64,000 bases of DNA from Pyrinomonadaceae bacterium (lineage in GTDB: Bacteria > Acidobacteriota > Blastocatellia > Pyrinomonadales > Pyrinomonadaceae), in NCBI GenBank assembly GCA_019694395.1, contig JAIBCC010000009.1:62001-126000 (forward strand), written 5' to 3'. Numbering within the stretch: the stretch's first letter is position 1; the number at the start of each line of letters is the position of its first letter. Under the pieces are notes generated by a model. That model saw nothing but the letters and a program-made list of their open reading frames with translations. It did not search any database and was not told where the DNA came from. The position numbers and the translations under genes are program-made. Below are positions 1 to 7,431 of this stretch, piece after piece.

Positions 1-543
1 GGTGGTGCCCGAAGTGTAAATAATGACAGCCGTATCTTCGGCGGAAGTAGGTGCGGTTTCAAATTTTGGTGATTGTCCGGCGGCAAATTCGGCAAAAGTT
101 TTTGCGTCCGCGATCGGTGAAGCCATTTCCGCTTTCGGCATTATCAAAATGAAATTTTCGCAATTTGGAGCCTCGTCAAATCCGGCTTTTCCCATTTGTC
201 CGATCGGTAATTCTTCCGTTCCGGCAAAACAAAAATAGGCTTTGGCATCGCTGTCGTCGAGATGATAGGTAATTTCGTCTTTTTTAAGCAGAACACTCAA
301 TGGAACAACCGTTGCGCCCACTTTCAGAATCCCAAAGTAAATCATCGGAAAATAAGGCAGATTAAAGCAACTGAGCGCGACTTTATCGCCTTTTTCAATT
401 CCCAGATTTTTTAATCCGTTGGCGACCTGACACGCCGCCGCATTTATTTGGGCAAAACTAAAATCGGTGTCTCCAAAAACAAAAGCGGTTCGGTTTGGAT
501 AACGTTTGACATTACTGTCTAAAATGACGGAAAGATTTAGCAT
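1..543 (-). CDS. Acyl-CoA ligase / AMP-dependent synthetase, N-terminal part
   Basis: The reverse strand is open from an ATG at 543 to the left edge (181 codons) and reads as the start of an adenylate-forming enzyme: a MLNLSVIL start, an NRTAFVFGD segment, a GDKVALSCFN segment and, at the edge, IIYTSGTT, which is the beginning of the AMP-binding P-loop signature. Family members activate a fatty or other carboxylic acid to acyl-AMP and then to acyl-CoA. The active-site half lies outside the window. It runs in the same direction as the ketoacyl synthase at 3543-4601, and a remnant of that synthase's 3' end lies only 37 nt upstream (580-633). The two genes were therefore probably neighbours in one lipid-related operon before the restriction-modification cassette came between them. 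Substrate cannot be told from this part. Confidence 0.85.
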   Translation of the reverse strand, partial: MLNLSVILDSNVKRYPNRTAFVFGDTDFSFAQINAAACQVANGLKNLGIEKGDKVALSCFNLPYFPMIYFGILKVGATVVPLSVLLKKDEITYHLDDSDAKAYFCFAGTEELPIGQMGKAGFDEAPNCENFILIMPKAEMASPIADAKTFAEFAAGQSPKFETAPTSAEDTAVIIYTSGTT

Positions 544-579
544 AACGCCTCATTATTAGTTGAAATTTTGATTTTGGTT

Positions 580-633
580 TCAAAACTGATAAACAATTGC
601 GTTGCAGTGCATTCCCGCACCAACCGAAGCCAT
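580..633 (-). repeat. 54-nt remnant of the ketoacyl synthase 3' end (left copy)
   Basis: These 54 nt match 3543-3596 with only two mismatches. Read on the reverse strand they encode the last residues of the synthase, MASVGAGMHCNAIVYQF and the stop; the open reading continues a few codons further upstream as KII where the full gene has KVV. Both mismatches inside the repeat are synonymous (Ser and Gly third positions). It is therefore a displaced gene end, not a chance repeat. Together with the right copy it brackets the restriction-modification genes. Confidence 0.85.
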
Positions 634-641
634 TATAATTT

Positions 642-1643
642 TTAGCTTTTTTTCTCTAAAATATGCAAATATTCAACTGTTTTGTTTGCTTTGTGGTTTC
701 GATTTTCAGTTTTGTCGGCTTTGAATCGTTGGTAATCAGTTGTGACTAAATCATATTTGCCATATTTCTGTAAAATATTTTTGACTTGATTTTCAGACAT
801 TAAACCTTCATTGTTGTAGCTAAGAAAAACATATTTGAAATTTGCATTTTTGATTAAGTTTTCAAAAACTTTTGCGACTTCGTTTTTTTGACAATAGAGT
901 GAACGCTCATACTCGCGTAAGCCTGTTTTGCCATTGGGAACAAACTTATCGTATTTAGCTATCGTATTCAAAAGATGATAGTTAGAGCCATATTGCCGGG
1001 CATTATAAGGCGGATCAAGGTAAAGAACGTCACCTTCAATCTTTTTAATTAAAGTATTTGCATCGGCATTATAAACATCGTGATCTGCTTCATTTAAATC
1101 AAAAGAAGCGGGGTGGAGAGTTAAAGATTTTTGAGCGGATTTCTTGAGATGCTTGAGATATGCTCCATAAACGCTTGCTGTATTTGCTACGGCATCTGCA
1201 TTTTCAAGTAAAGTTGAAAGAAAAAAGAAATATTCATCATCATTAATTTCATTTTGCTTCCACCATTTTTCGATCTTTTGCCGAATCGCATCAATTCTTT
1301 TGCCGTTTTCATCACTGAAATACTGCCTTCCGCTTCCGCCGCCTAAACAGTAATTTTTGTAAATAAAACCTTCAATACCTTCCAGTCGTTCTAATTCATT
1401 TAATCTTTCAAACCAATCAAAATCTTTGTGGTTACCTATGTAATTACGATTCAAAACATAGCTGTAGTATTCAAAATCGTTGGCAATTATCTTTTTTGAT
1501 TCGGTTTTGAAATTTCTCGCAATCGCGCCTGTTCCGGCGAATAAATCACAGAAAACTTTGTCTTTGATTTCACCGCCAATTTTTTCCTTAATCCTAGATT
1601 TGATGAAATTTGAAAGTTTATATTTTGAACCGATGTAATTCAT
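642..1643 (-). CDS. DNA adenine-N6 methyltransferase, D12 class
   Basis: This 333-residue protein has the D12-class layout: MNYIGSKYKLSNFI at the N terminus, the AdoMet-binding motif CDLFAGTGAIARNF near residue 35, and the catalytic motif LYLDPPYNARQYG near residue 210. It should methylate adenine N6 in the site recognised by the endonuclease encoded at 2126. It is the last gene of a tight reverse-strand set (3531 to 642) with gaps or overlaps under 35 nt. A second methyltransferase of a different class opens the same set, the usual arrangement for an asymmetric recognition site where each strand needs its own enzyme. The recognition sequence cannot be read from the protein. Confidence 0.9.
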   Translation of the reverse strand: MNYIGSKYKLSNFIKSRIKEKIGGEIKDKVFCDLFAGTGAIARNFKTESKKIIANDFEYYSYVLNRNYIGNHKDFDWFERLNELERLEGIEGFIYKNYCLGGGSGRQYFSDENGKRIDAIRQKIEKWWKQNEINDDEYFFFLSTLLENADAVANTASVYGAYLKHLKKSAQKSLTLHPASFDLNEADHDVYNADANTLIKKIEGDVLYLDPPYNARQYGSNYHLLNTIAKYDKFVPNGKTGLREYERSLYCQKNEVAKVFENLIKNANFKYVFLSYNNEGLMSENQVKNILQKYGKYDLVTTDYQRFKADKTENRNHKANKTVEYLHILEKKS

Positions 1644-1660
1644 TTTGTTATATTAGTAGG

Positions 1661-1882
1661 CTAGAGAACTTCAATATTGAATTTTTTAAATAATTCTTCC
1701 GTAGAATAAGATTTCTTCTTGCTGAAACAGTAGAAATCATCTCCGTCTTTATATTTAAGTTCCGATATATCTATTCCGTATTTTTCTTCGGCAAGTATGA
1801 CAGTAGTAAAGTCATCCATAAACCAAAAATCAAAAATATTGTCAACGCCATGCTCATAAAATACTTTGTCCATTTTATTCAT
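1661..1882 (-). CDS. Small acidic hypothetical protein in the R-M operon
   Basis: This 73-residue acidic, aromatic-rich protein (FDFWFMDDFTTVILAEEKYGI) has no motif I recognise. Its start overlaps the end of the HTH gene by 8 nt, and it ends 17 nt before the adenine methyltransferase, so it is very likely translated with the cassette. It has no signal peptide or membrane segment. A role as an accessory or control protein of the R-M system is only a guess from position. Confidence 0.55.
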   Translation of the reverse strand: MNKMDKVFYEHGVDNIFDFWFMDDFTTVILAEEKYGIDISELKYKDGDDFYCFSKKKSYSTEELFKKFNIEVL

Positions 1883-2093
1883 CTTTTAATTTGTCTTTAA
1901 TCAACTCAATCGGACTAATTTCGAGAAATTCAGCCAATTCAATCACATTACTCTTTATTGGCTCAAACTTTTCTGAAAGAATATTTGAGAGTTGCGTAGT
2001 TGAAATTCCTAACTTCTCTGCTAATTCTTTAAAAGTTAAAATATCTTTTTTTGCCATTTGTTCTAAAACTTTGGCTTTGTTAATTATTGGCAT
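1875..2093 (-). CDS. XRE/Cro-type HTH regulator (candidate R-M controller protein)
   Basis: This is a 72-residue single-domain protein. The helix-turn-helix runs through TFKELAEKLGISTTQLSNIL, followed by a helix NVIELAEFLEISPIEL. Size and fold match Cro/C1-type regulators, including the C proteins that delay endonuclease expression after an R-M system enters a new host. It lies 32 nt after the endonuclease gene rather than before it, which is less usual for a C protein, so control of this cassette is inferred from linkage. Confidence 0.8.
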   Translation of the reverse strand: MPIINKAKVLEQMAKKDILTFKELAEKLGISTTQLSNILSEKFEPIKSNVIELAEFLEISPIELIKDKLKDE

Positions 2094-2125
2094 CTTAATT
2101 CAATTAAAACTGCAAGTCAAGTATA

Positions 2126-2770
2126 TTATGAACAATCTTCAATTATTTTATGAATTTGTTCTGAATCAATTTCTTTCAGATTTTTTCTAAAATCCAAAGG
2201 ATCATACCAAAAGCAACCATCACAACCAACAGATTCTTCATAATTTAGCGAACCTTTTGTTACTGAAATTGGATAACCTAATCTTTTTGCGTCAAAACGA
2301 ATATCTGTGGCTTTGCATTCTTTACAGATTTGTCTTTTGGCATCGTTTGCGGCTTTACTCAATGGTTGAAAATCATCTAAAACCTGTGTTTTTAGATTCA
2401 TTACACGAGAATTGTCTTTTCTTCCGTCTTTGTGGTCTGCTTCTGGATTAGATGTTCCTAAAATCACACATCTTCTTTTTTTGATTTCTCTTTTGAGGTC
2501 TGCCCTAACTTGATTGCTGCTGTCGTCATTTCTAAATCCGTTTAATCTAATTCTATCAACACTATTTCCTACTGTTTGTGAGCTATCCCGTTCAAGATGA
2601 TATTTTTTAGCTAAACTTCCGTCCGATCTAGCCCAATCTGCTCCGTTTCCAAACTTCAAACTTGCATACCTCTCAACAAATTCGGTAACGGAAACCCATC
2701 TTGATACGCCGTTTTCATCGGGTTGAGCCAATTCAAGAAATAAACTGTTTTTTGTAACTTTTTCCATCAA
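2126..2770 (-). CDS. HNH-type type II restriction endonuclease, MboII/HpyAII-like
   Basis: This 214-residue protein has a beta-beta-alpha-metal (HNH-like) centre in NPEADHKDGRKDNSRVMNL, then a segment PLSKAANDAKRQICKEC and a second pair CDGC near the C terminus; the four cysteines suggest a structural zinc. As I recall, the DHKDGRK...PLSKAAND pattern is that of the MboII/HpyAII group of type IIS enzymes, which also come with one adenine and one cytosine-N4 methyltransferase, as here. I could not verify the match by search. The start overlaps the stop of the upstream methyltransferase by 4 nt, which suggests translational coupling. Confidence 0.75.
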   Translation of the reverse strand: MMEKVTKNSLFLELAQPDENGVSRWVSVTEFVERYASLKFGNGADWARSDGSLAKKYHLERDSSQTVGNSVDRIRLNGFRNDDSSNQVRADLKREIKKRRCVILGTSNPEADHKDGRKDNSRVMNLKTQVLDDFQPLSKAANDAKRQICKECKATDIRFDAKRLGYPISVTKGSLNYEESVGCDGCFWYDPLDFRKNLKEIDSEQIHKIIEDCS

Positions 2771-3531
2771 AACTCTTTCTTAAACACAAAAATATATTCG
2801 TGTTTGAAAATAAAATAATCGCTATTTAACGCCCGATATTTCCAGATACTATTTTGTCCGATTTTTCCGCGATTTCCTTCGATATTTTTGATAATTGTGC
2901 CTTTCAACTTTACCTTAAAATTGCGTTTTATCATATCCATACAATAAAAAGCCAAAGGTAAAACTTCGCTATTTTTGTAAACATCGCCAAGGACAATAGC
3001 AAAATATCTGTTTTTCTCAAGATATTGCAGCGAATTTTCACAAACAATTTTGAACTTTCCAATAAAGTCTTTCAAGTTAGAAATTTGAGACAAATCATTT
3101 TTATTATTTGTAAATTTCACAATGTCTAAATATGGTGGGTGCATTAAGATAAATTGCACTTTGTTTATAAAAACATTTTCAAATTGTGTGGAGTCCAAAG
3201 AATTACAATGTTTGATGAAAGTAACTTCACCATTATCAATTTTGCTTTTAACTAAATCTACAATTTCCGGGTTTATATCAAAGCCAATATATTTTCTATC
3301 TAGCTTTTCACATTCAAAAAGCGTTGTTCCGCTTCCCATAAACGGCTCAAAAACTGTTTCACCTTTTTTGGTATAGCGTCTGATTAATTGATTTGGAATT
3401 TGAGGAACAAAATTGCCGTGATAAATATTTTCGTGCTTTCCGCTTTTGTCACGCTCGGAAATAAGCCATAGCGAATCTGTATTAATGCCGCAATCTTTCC
3501 ATTTTGTAAGGTCTAAATCATTGAACTTCAT
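2767..3531 (-). CDS. DNA methyltransferase, beta class (N4-cytosine or N6-adenine)
   Basis: In this 254-residue protein the AdoMet motif FEPFMGSGTTLFECEKLD (about residues 60-80) comes with the region YIGFDINPE, and the catalytic motif reads LMHPPYLDIV. The order and the class of motif IV, usually (S/D)PP(Y/W), fit the m4C/m6A beta-type enzymes such as TSPPY methylases. The histidine before PPY is unusual. It is the first gene of the cassette and starts 12 nt after the end of the synthase gene, with its own TTTACACT-rich leader. Paired with the D12-class enzyme it would protect the second strand of an asymmetric site. Confidence 0.85.
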   Translation of the reverse strand: MKFNDLDLTKWKDCGINTDSLWLISERDKSGKHENIYHGNFVPQIPNQLIRRYTKKGETVFEPFMGSGTTLFECEKLDRKYIGFDINPEIVDLVKSKIDNGEVTFIKHCNSLDSTQFENVFINKVQFILMHPPYLDIVKFTNNKNDLSQISNLKDFIGKFKIVCENSLQYLEKNRYFAIVLGDVYKNSEVLPLAFYCMDMIKRNFKVKLKGTIIKNIEGNRGKIGQNSIWKYRALNSDYFIFKHEYIFVFKKEF

Positions 3532-3542
3532 AGTTTACACTA

Positions 3543-3596
3543 TCAAAACTGATAAACAATTGCGTTGCAGTGCATTCCCGCGCCAACTGAAGCCAT
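3543..3596 (-). repeat. 54-nt direct repeat, right copy (3' end of ketoacyl synthase gene)
   Basis: This is the in-gene copy of the sequence found at 580-633, with two synonymous differences. The pair lies 2,963 nt apart, in the same orientation, exactly outside the restriction-modification genes. Confidence 0.85.
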
Positions 3597-4601
3597 CACG
3601 ACTTTTTGTCCTTCGTGGATTTCGTAGCCTTCCAGTTTTCCGCGCAAGATCATATCCAGCATGGTTGGAATTGTCGCTACGGAAGTATTTCCCAAAAACT
3701 GAATCGTCATTGGCAGTTTTCCATCAAAATTGGCTAAATCGGTTTGATAAAGTTCGGCTAGATTTTTGGCAATGGCGTGAATTAATTTATCGTTTGCCTG
3801 ATGAAAAAGGAACATATCAATATCGGTAACGTTCAGATTCGCTTTGTCCAAAACTTTTTGGATGACTTTCGGAACCCAGGTTGTCGCATAACGATAAACC
3901 TCTTTGCCGTTCATCTTGAACCAGCAGTTTCCATCTTGTTCGGGATTGTTCGATTTTCCGAGGTAAATATTGCTGACATCACTCTGCGCGTGAGAAAAGG
4001 TCGCACAAGCCAAAACGCCTTTATTTTCAGAGGTTTTAGACAAAACAGCCGCGCCGCAGCCATCCGCCAGAATCATCGAATCCAAATCGTGCGGATCAAG
4101 AAGACGCGAAGCAACTTCGATTCCGACCACCAAAATATTTTCCGCATCGCCGTTGTTGATCGCCTGATGCGCTTGGATTGAGGCTTGCAGCCAACCCGGA
4201 CAGGCAAACAAAATGTCGTAAGCAAAACATTCGTAATTAGTAATGCCGAGCGTGTTTTTCAAAAGTGCCGCCATATTCGGAACGGTGTGAAAATAATTTT
4301 CGTCAATCAGCATATTTCCCGCGTTATGCGCGACGATGATTCCGTCCAAATCATTCGGATTAACTCCCGCATTTTCGATGGCAAGCTCGGCGGCTTTGGT
4401 CATCAGCGGGCGCGAATCCTGATCGAATGGCACATAACGCCGTTCACGAATGCCGGTAATTGATTCGAGTTTTGCTGTCACTTCCGCGCCTTGTTTGGGA
4501 AGCTGAGTGCCGCTTTTGTCGTAAAAAACGTGGTCGTTAAACTGCTCGTTCGTCACAACGAGTTCGGGTAAAATGCTACCTGTGCCTTTGATTATCGTCA
4601 T
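3543..4601 (-). CDS. 3-oxoacyl-ACP synthase III family (FabH-like condensing enzyme)
   Basis: This 352-residue thiolase-fold protein keeps the complete Cys-His-Asn triad: Cys134 in LFACPGWL, His267 in FLFHQAND and Asn305 in FLGNTSVA, with the family's GxG end in SVGAGMHC. Such enzymes condense an acyl-CoA with malonyl-ACP or, in relatives such as OleA, two acyl chains. The ATG overlaps the stop of the methyltransferase gene at 4598 (ATGA). The next gene before the cassette entered was probably the acyl-CoA ligase at the left edge. A condensing enzyme with its own acyl ligase points to a special acyl chain rather than bulk fatty-acid synthesis, but this is inference. Confidence 0.9.
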   Translation of the reverse strand: MTIIKGTGSILPELVVTNEQFNDHVFYDKSGTQLPKQGAEVTAKLESITGIRERRYVPFDQDSRPLMTKAAELAIENAGVNPNDLDGIIVAHNAGNMLIDENYFHTVPNMAALLKNTLGITNYECFAYDILFACPGWLQASIQAHQAINNGDAENILVVGIEVASRLLDPHDLDSMILADGCGAAVLSKTSENKGVLACATFSHAQSDVSNIYLGKSNNPEQDGNCWFKMNGKEVYRYATTWVPKVIQKVLDKANLNVTDIDMFLFHQANDKLIHAIAKNLAELYQTDLANFDGKLPMTIQFLGNTSVATIPTMLDMILRGKLEGYEIHEGQKVVMASVGAGMHCNAIVYQF

Positions 4602-5230
4602 TGTTTTTCCGCTAAAATATACGCTCGTTTACTTGGATGCTCTACTTCCTTGTATGGATAGCGAATTATTGTCTCTTTAACTTTAAAGCCGACTTTTTCC
4701 AGAATTTGTAAAATCTTATCAACTTCAAAAAAGTAAAATGTGATCTTCACTTTTTGATTCAAAAACTCGTCTAAGTTTACCGTTTCATCGCCAACGTGAA
4801 AAGAAAATAAAAACTGTCCTGATGATTTTAAGACGCAATAAATTTCGCTGAAAGCTCGTTCAATTTCCTGGTAATTAAAATGAACGATAGCATAAAAAGC
4901 TGAAATTGCCCCAAATTCTTCGTCGTTTTTGTCCAAATTGAGCATATTGCCGACTTCAAAAATTAGATTCTTATTTAGCTTTTCGGCAATTTTGACCATT
5001 TCGGACGATAAATCTATTCCGACGATATCTTTCACGCCGTTTTCGGCTAAAAAATTAGTTGTGTGTCCGCAGCCGCAGCCTAAATCTGCAAATTTTCCGC
5101 TATTTTCCGAAGCAAATCTTTGCAGAATCATCCGGTCAAAAGGTTTGTTATCTAGCTCGTTATAAAAAACTTTGGCGTATTCTTCGGCGGTCAGATCATA
5201 GCAATTTGTGACTTCATCAAGTTGGTGCAT
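4598..5230 (-). CDS. Class I SAM-dependent methyltransferase
   Basis: This 210-residue protein has motif I FADLGCGCGHTT (about residues 47-58), an acidic motif II IVGIDLSSEMV and a post-motif GAISAFYAIVHF, the layout of methyltransferase domain 11/25 proteins acting on small molecules. Its start directly follows the stop of the YdeI-type gene (5231) and its stop overlaps the synthase start, so it sits inside one operon. The substrate is unknown. Confidence 0.85.
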   Translation of the reverse strand: MHQLDEVTNCYDLTAEEYAKVFYNELDNKPFDRMILQRFASENSGKFADLGCGCGHTTNFLAENGVKDIVGIDLSSEMVKIAEKLNKNLIFEVGNMLNLDKNDEEFGAISAFYAIVHFNYQEIERAFSEIYCVLKSSGQFLFSFHVGDETVNLDEFLNQKVKITFYFFEVDKILQILEKVGFKVKETIIRYPYKEVEHPSKRAYILAEKQ

Positions 5231-5842
5231 TTATTTTCGTTCGTATTTCCAGTTTCTTGCCTTTCCCTCTGAAATCCATTCAATTGCGGTCACTAATCTT
5301 TTATTGCGGGTGTCATCGGTTTTGGCTTCGTTGAGCCATTCGACATAATCTTTTTTCTTTGAATAACTGAAGTTTTCAAAATGTTCGGATGCGGACGAAT
5401 TTGCTTCCAGAGCCGAAATTAAACATTCAGGAATCACAAGTTCTTTTTTCTCAGTAGTTTTTGGTTTAGCCGGAACTTTGACACCTTCTTCATTCATCCG
5501 AACGGCTTCTTTGATATAGGCGATTAGAATTTCATCGGACGGTAAATCGGCTAAACTTTTGATTTGTCCGAGCTGACCGTGTGCTTCGCTGCTTTCGGTC
5601 ATAACTTTGTGCGAATCGTTCATCAAGGACGCTTTCCAAAATCCGAATGAGCAATGCTGTTTGAACGCCGCCATATTGCAAACCGTGCCTTTGTAATCAA
5701 AAAAAGGCATACTCCATTTCATCGTTTCTTCAATTTCGGGAAAAGCCTCATGAACGAGTTCCCGTAAATGCGTCAAAATCGGTTTGGCAAATTCTGCTGA
5801 TTTTTCGATGTAAGCGTCAATTCTTTCGTCTTTTTTAATCAT
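5231..5842 (-). CDS. YdeI/OmdA family protein (DUF1801 plus OmdA domain)
   Basis: In this 203-residue protein the first half has the DUF1801 pattern (LVHEAFPEIEETMKWSMPFFDYKG, CNMAAFKQHCSFGFWK). The C-terminal half is the OmdA-type region: SALEANSSASEHFENFSYSKKKDYVEWL followed by KRLVTAIEWISEGK. Members are often annotated as bacteriocin-protection or YdeI proteins; the molecular role is not settled. Only 5 nt separate it from the BNR protein upstream. Confidence 0.85.
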   Translation of the reverse strand: MIKKDERIDAYIEKSAEFAKPILTHLRELVHEAFPEIEETMKWSMPFFDYKGTVCNMAAFKQHCSFGFWKASLMNDSHKVMTESSEAHGQLGQIKSLADLPSDEILIAYIKEAVRMNEEGVKVPAKPKTTEKKELVIPECLISALEANSSASEHFENFSYSKKKDYVEWLNEAKTDDTRNKRLVTAIEWISEGKARNWKYERK

Positions 5843-5847
5843 AATTT

Positions 5848-6897
5848 TTATTCAACTTGGTTTAACTTCACTAAATCTAATGGATTATTATATCTTCCCA
5901 CTAATCCGTTAGCTCCAACTGTCCAAATTGAATTGTCTTTGGCTTGAACGGAGTTGTAATTGGCTTTGTCTAAATTGTTCCAAACTTTTCCGCCATTGAA
6001 GGAATTATCTGAACCACTTGAACCAACAGCGACTAAAATATTCTTATCAGCATAAGTTATTCCTGAACGATAACCATTCAAACCTTTTCCTAAAGTCCAA
6101 GTTTTGCCGCCATCTTTCGTAAAAGCTAAATTATTATTGATTTCATTCGGCTTTTCGTAATTTCCGCCGACAATGACACCGTTTTTGGCATCAAGCATTG
6201 CAATCGAAAAAATTCCGCTTCCTTGAGTTCCTTTGGTGATTGGCGTTTCGGAAACCAGCCAACTGTTTCCACGATTGGTTGAACGAAAAACTCGCGCTTG
6301 CGTTCCGCCTGAAACCATAAAAACATTGGATTTTCCTTGAGTTATGATGCAAGTTCCGCTGGCGGCAAACGCGGCTTCACCGTCTTTGGCAGGAAACATT
6401 TTATCGGTTGGCAACGGATACCATTTTTTTCCGCCGTCATCGGTGCGGAGCAGATAAAAATAGCCGTTGACGGGATCGCCCATCGCAATTCCGTGGTCTT
6501 TGTCCCAAAAAGCAAACGCATCGAGGAAAATATCTTTATCGGTGGCTTGAAATTGTTTTTCCCAGGTTTTTCCGCCGTCCATCGTTTTGTAAATCCGTGA
6601 AGTCTCGCCGTTGCCGATGCTCAATAAATAAGCCGTATTTGCATCAAAAGCCTCGACATCGCGGAAATCAAGTTTTTCCGCCTCGGGAACTTTGCCAACC
6701 GTCCAGGTTTTTCCGCCGTCAATCGTTCTCAAAAAAGTTCCGCCTGTTCCCGAAGCCCAGACCACATTTTGATTGACTACCGAAAGTCCGCGCAGACTTG
6801 CCTTGGTATCAACATTTTGCTTTTGCCATTGAGCATTAGCGGTAAAAAACATAGAAAAAATTGTTAGAAATAGAATCGCAAGATTTGACCGTTTCAT
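5848..6897 (-). CDS. Secreted BNR/YCF48-type beta-propeller protein
   Basis: This 349-residue protein has a signal peptide (AILFLTIFSMFFTANA, cleavage after ANA). The mature part has at least four blades with the sortilin/YCF48 signature, for example TIDGGKTWTVGK, TMDGGKTWEKQF, TDDGGKKWYPL and TKDGGKTWTLGK. Annotated relatives are called oxidoreductase or glycosyl hydrolase, but no catalytic motif can be seen here. It probably binds or scaffolds something in the periplasm or outside. It opens the reverse-strand set that runs to the synthase. Confidence 0.85.
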   Translation of the reverse strand: MKRSNLAILFLTIFSMFFTANAQWQKQNVDTKASLRGLSVVNQNVVWASGTGGTFLRTIDGGKTWTVGKVPEAEKLDFRDVEAFDANTAYLLSIGNGETSRIYKTMDGGKTWEKQFQATDKDIFLDAFAFWDKDHGIAMGDPVNGYFYLLRTDDGGKKWYPLPTDKMFPAKDGEAAFAASGTCIITQGKSNVFMVSGGTQARVFRSTNRGNSWLVSETPITKGTQGSGIFSIAMLDAKNGVIVGGNYEKPNEINNNLAFTKDGGKTWTLGKGLNGYRSGITYADKNILVAVGSSGSDNSFNGGKVWNNLDKANYNSVQAKDNSIWTVGANGLVGRYNNPLDLVKLNQVE

Positions 6898-6995
6898 AGA
6901 TTTGATTTGCCAAGTATAAGCGAAATTGAAGAATTTGAGAAAACTTCTGCGGATTTTTTGCTTTTAGCTTTTCAAAATTTTAGACTACTGACAAT

Positions 6996-7313
6996 ATGCA
7001 AAGTCGAATCGAAGTTTTTAAGCAAATGTTGGAATCCGATCCGAACAATACAATGGTAATGTTCGGTTTAGCCAAAGAATACGAAAAGATCGGAGAAACT
7101 GATGAAATAATTTCTCTGCTCGAAAAATATATTTCCCAAGCCGATGACGAAGGCAACGCTTACGGAATGTTGGCAAAAGCCTACGAAAGCAAAGGCTTAC
7201 GCGAAAAAGCCATCGAAACTTATCAAAAGGGAATTGAGGTCTCGCTCGCTCACGGACATCCGTCAATGGCAAATGATTATAAAATGACGCTTGATCTGGA
7301 TTTTGGCGATTAG
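6996..7313 (+). CDS. Small TPR protein
   Basis: This 105-residue cytoplasmic protein has two to three TPR helices pairs: MFGLAKEYEKIGETDEIISLLEKYI, then AYGMLAKAYESKGLREKAIETYQKGI. It is divergent from the BNR gene, with 98 nt between them. It has no signal peptide. TPRs mediate protein contacts; the partner is unknown. Confidence 0.8.
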   Translation: MQSRIEVFKQMLESDPNNTMVMFGLAKEYEKIGETDEIISLLEKYISQADDEGNAYGMLAKAYESKGLREKAIETYQKGIEVSLAHGHPSMANDYKMTLDLDFGD

Positions 7314-7325
7314 AATAAAACTCAG

Positions 7326-7400
7326 CCACAAAAAGCACAAAAAACACAAAAACAATTTACTTCTTCTGTATTATTTTTGTGAATTTTGTGCATTTTGCGG
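7326..7400. terminator. A-rich inverted repeat between convergent genes
   Basis: The arms 7326-7352 and 7374-7400 pair over 27 nt with four mismatches. Each arm is a degenerate repeat of a CACAAAAA unit. It lies between the convergent TPR and prolyl oligopeptidase genes, with T-runs on both strands, so it may end transcription from both sides. Confidence 0.5.
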
Positions 7401-7431
7401 TTAATTTTGTTTTAACTTTACGCCGACCGAA

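Noticed and set aside
642..3531. Prophage or integrative element
   Set aside because: Only restriction-modification-type genes are present; there is no integrase, transposase, or phage structural gene, so I describe it as a cassette with a displaced gene end.
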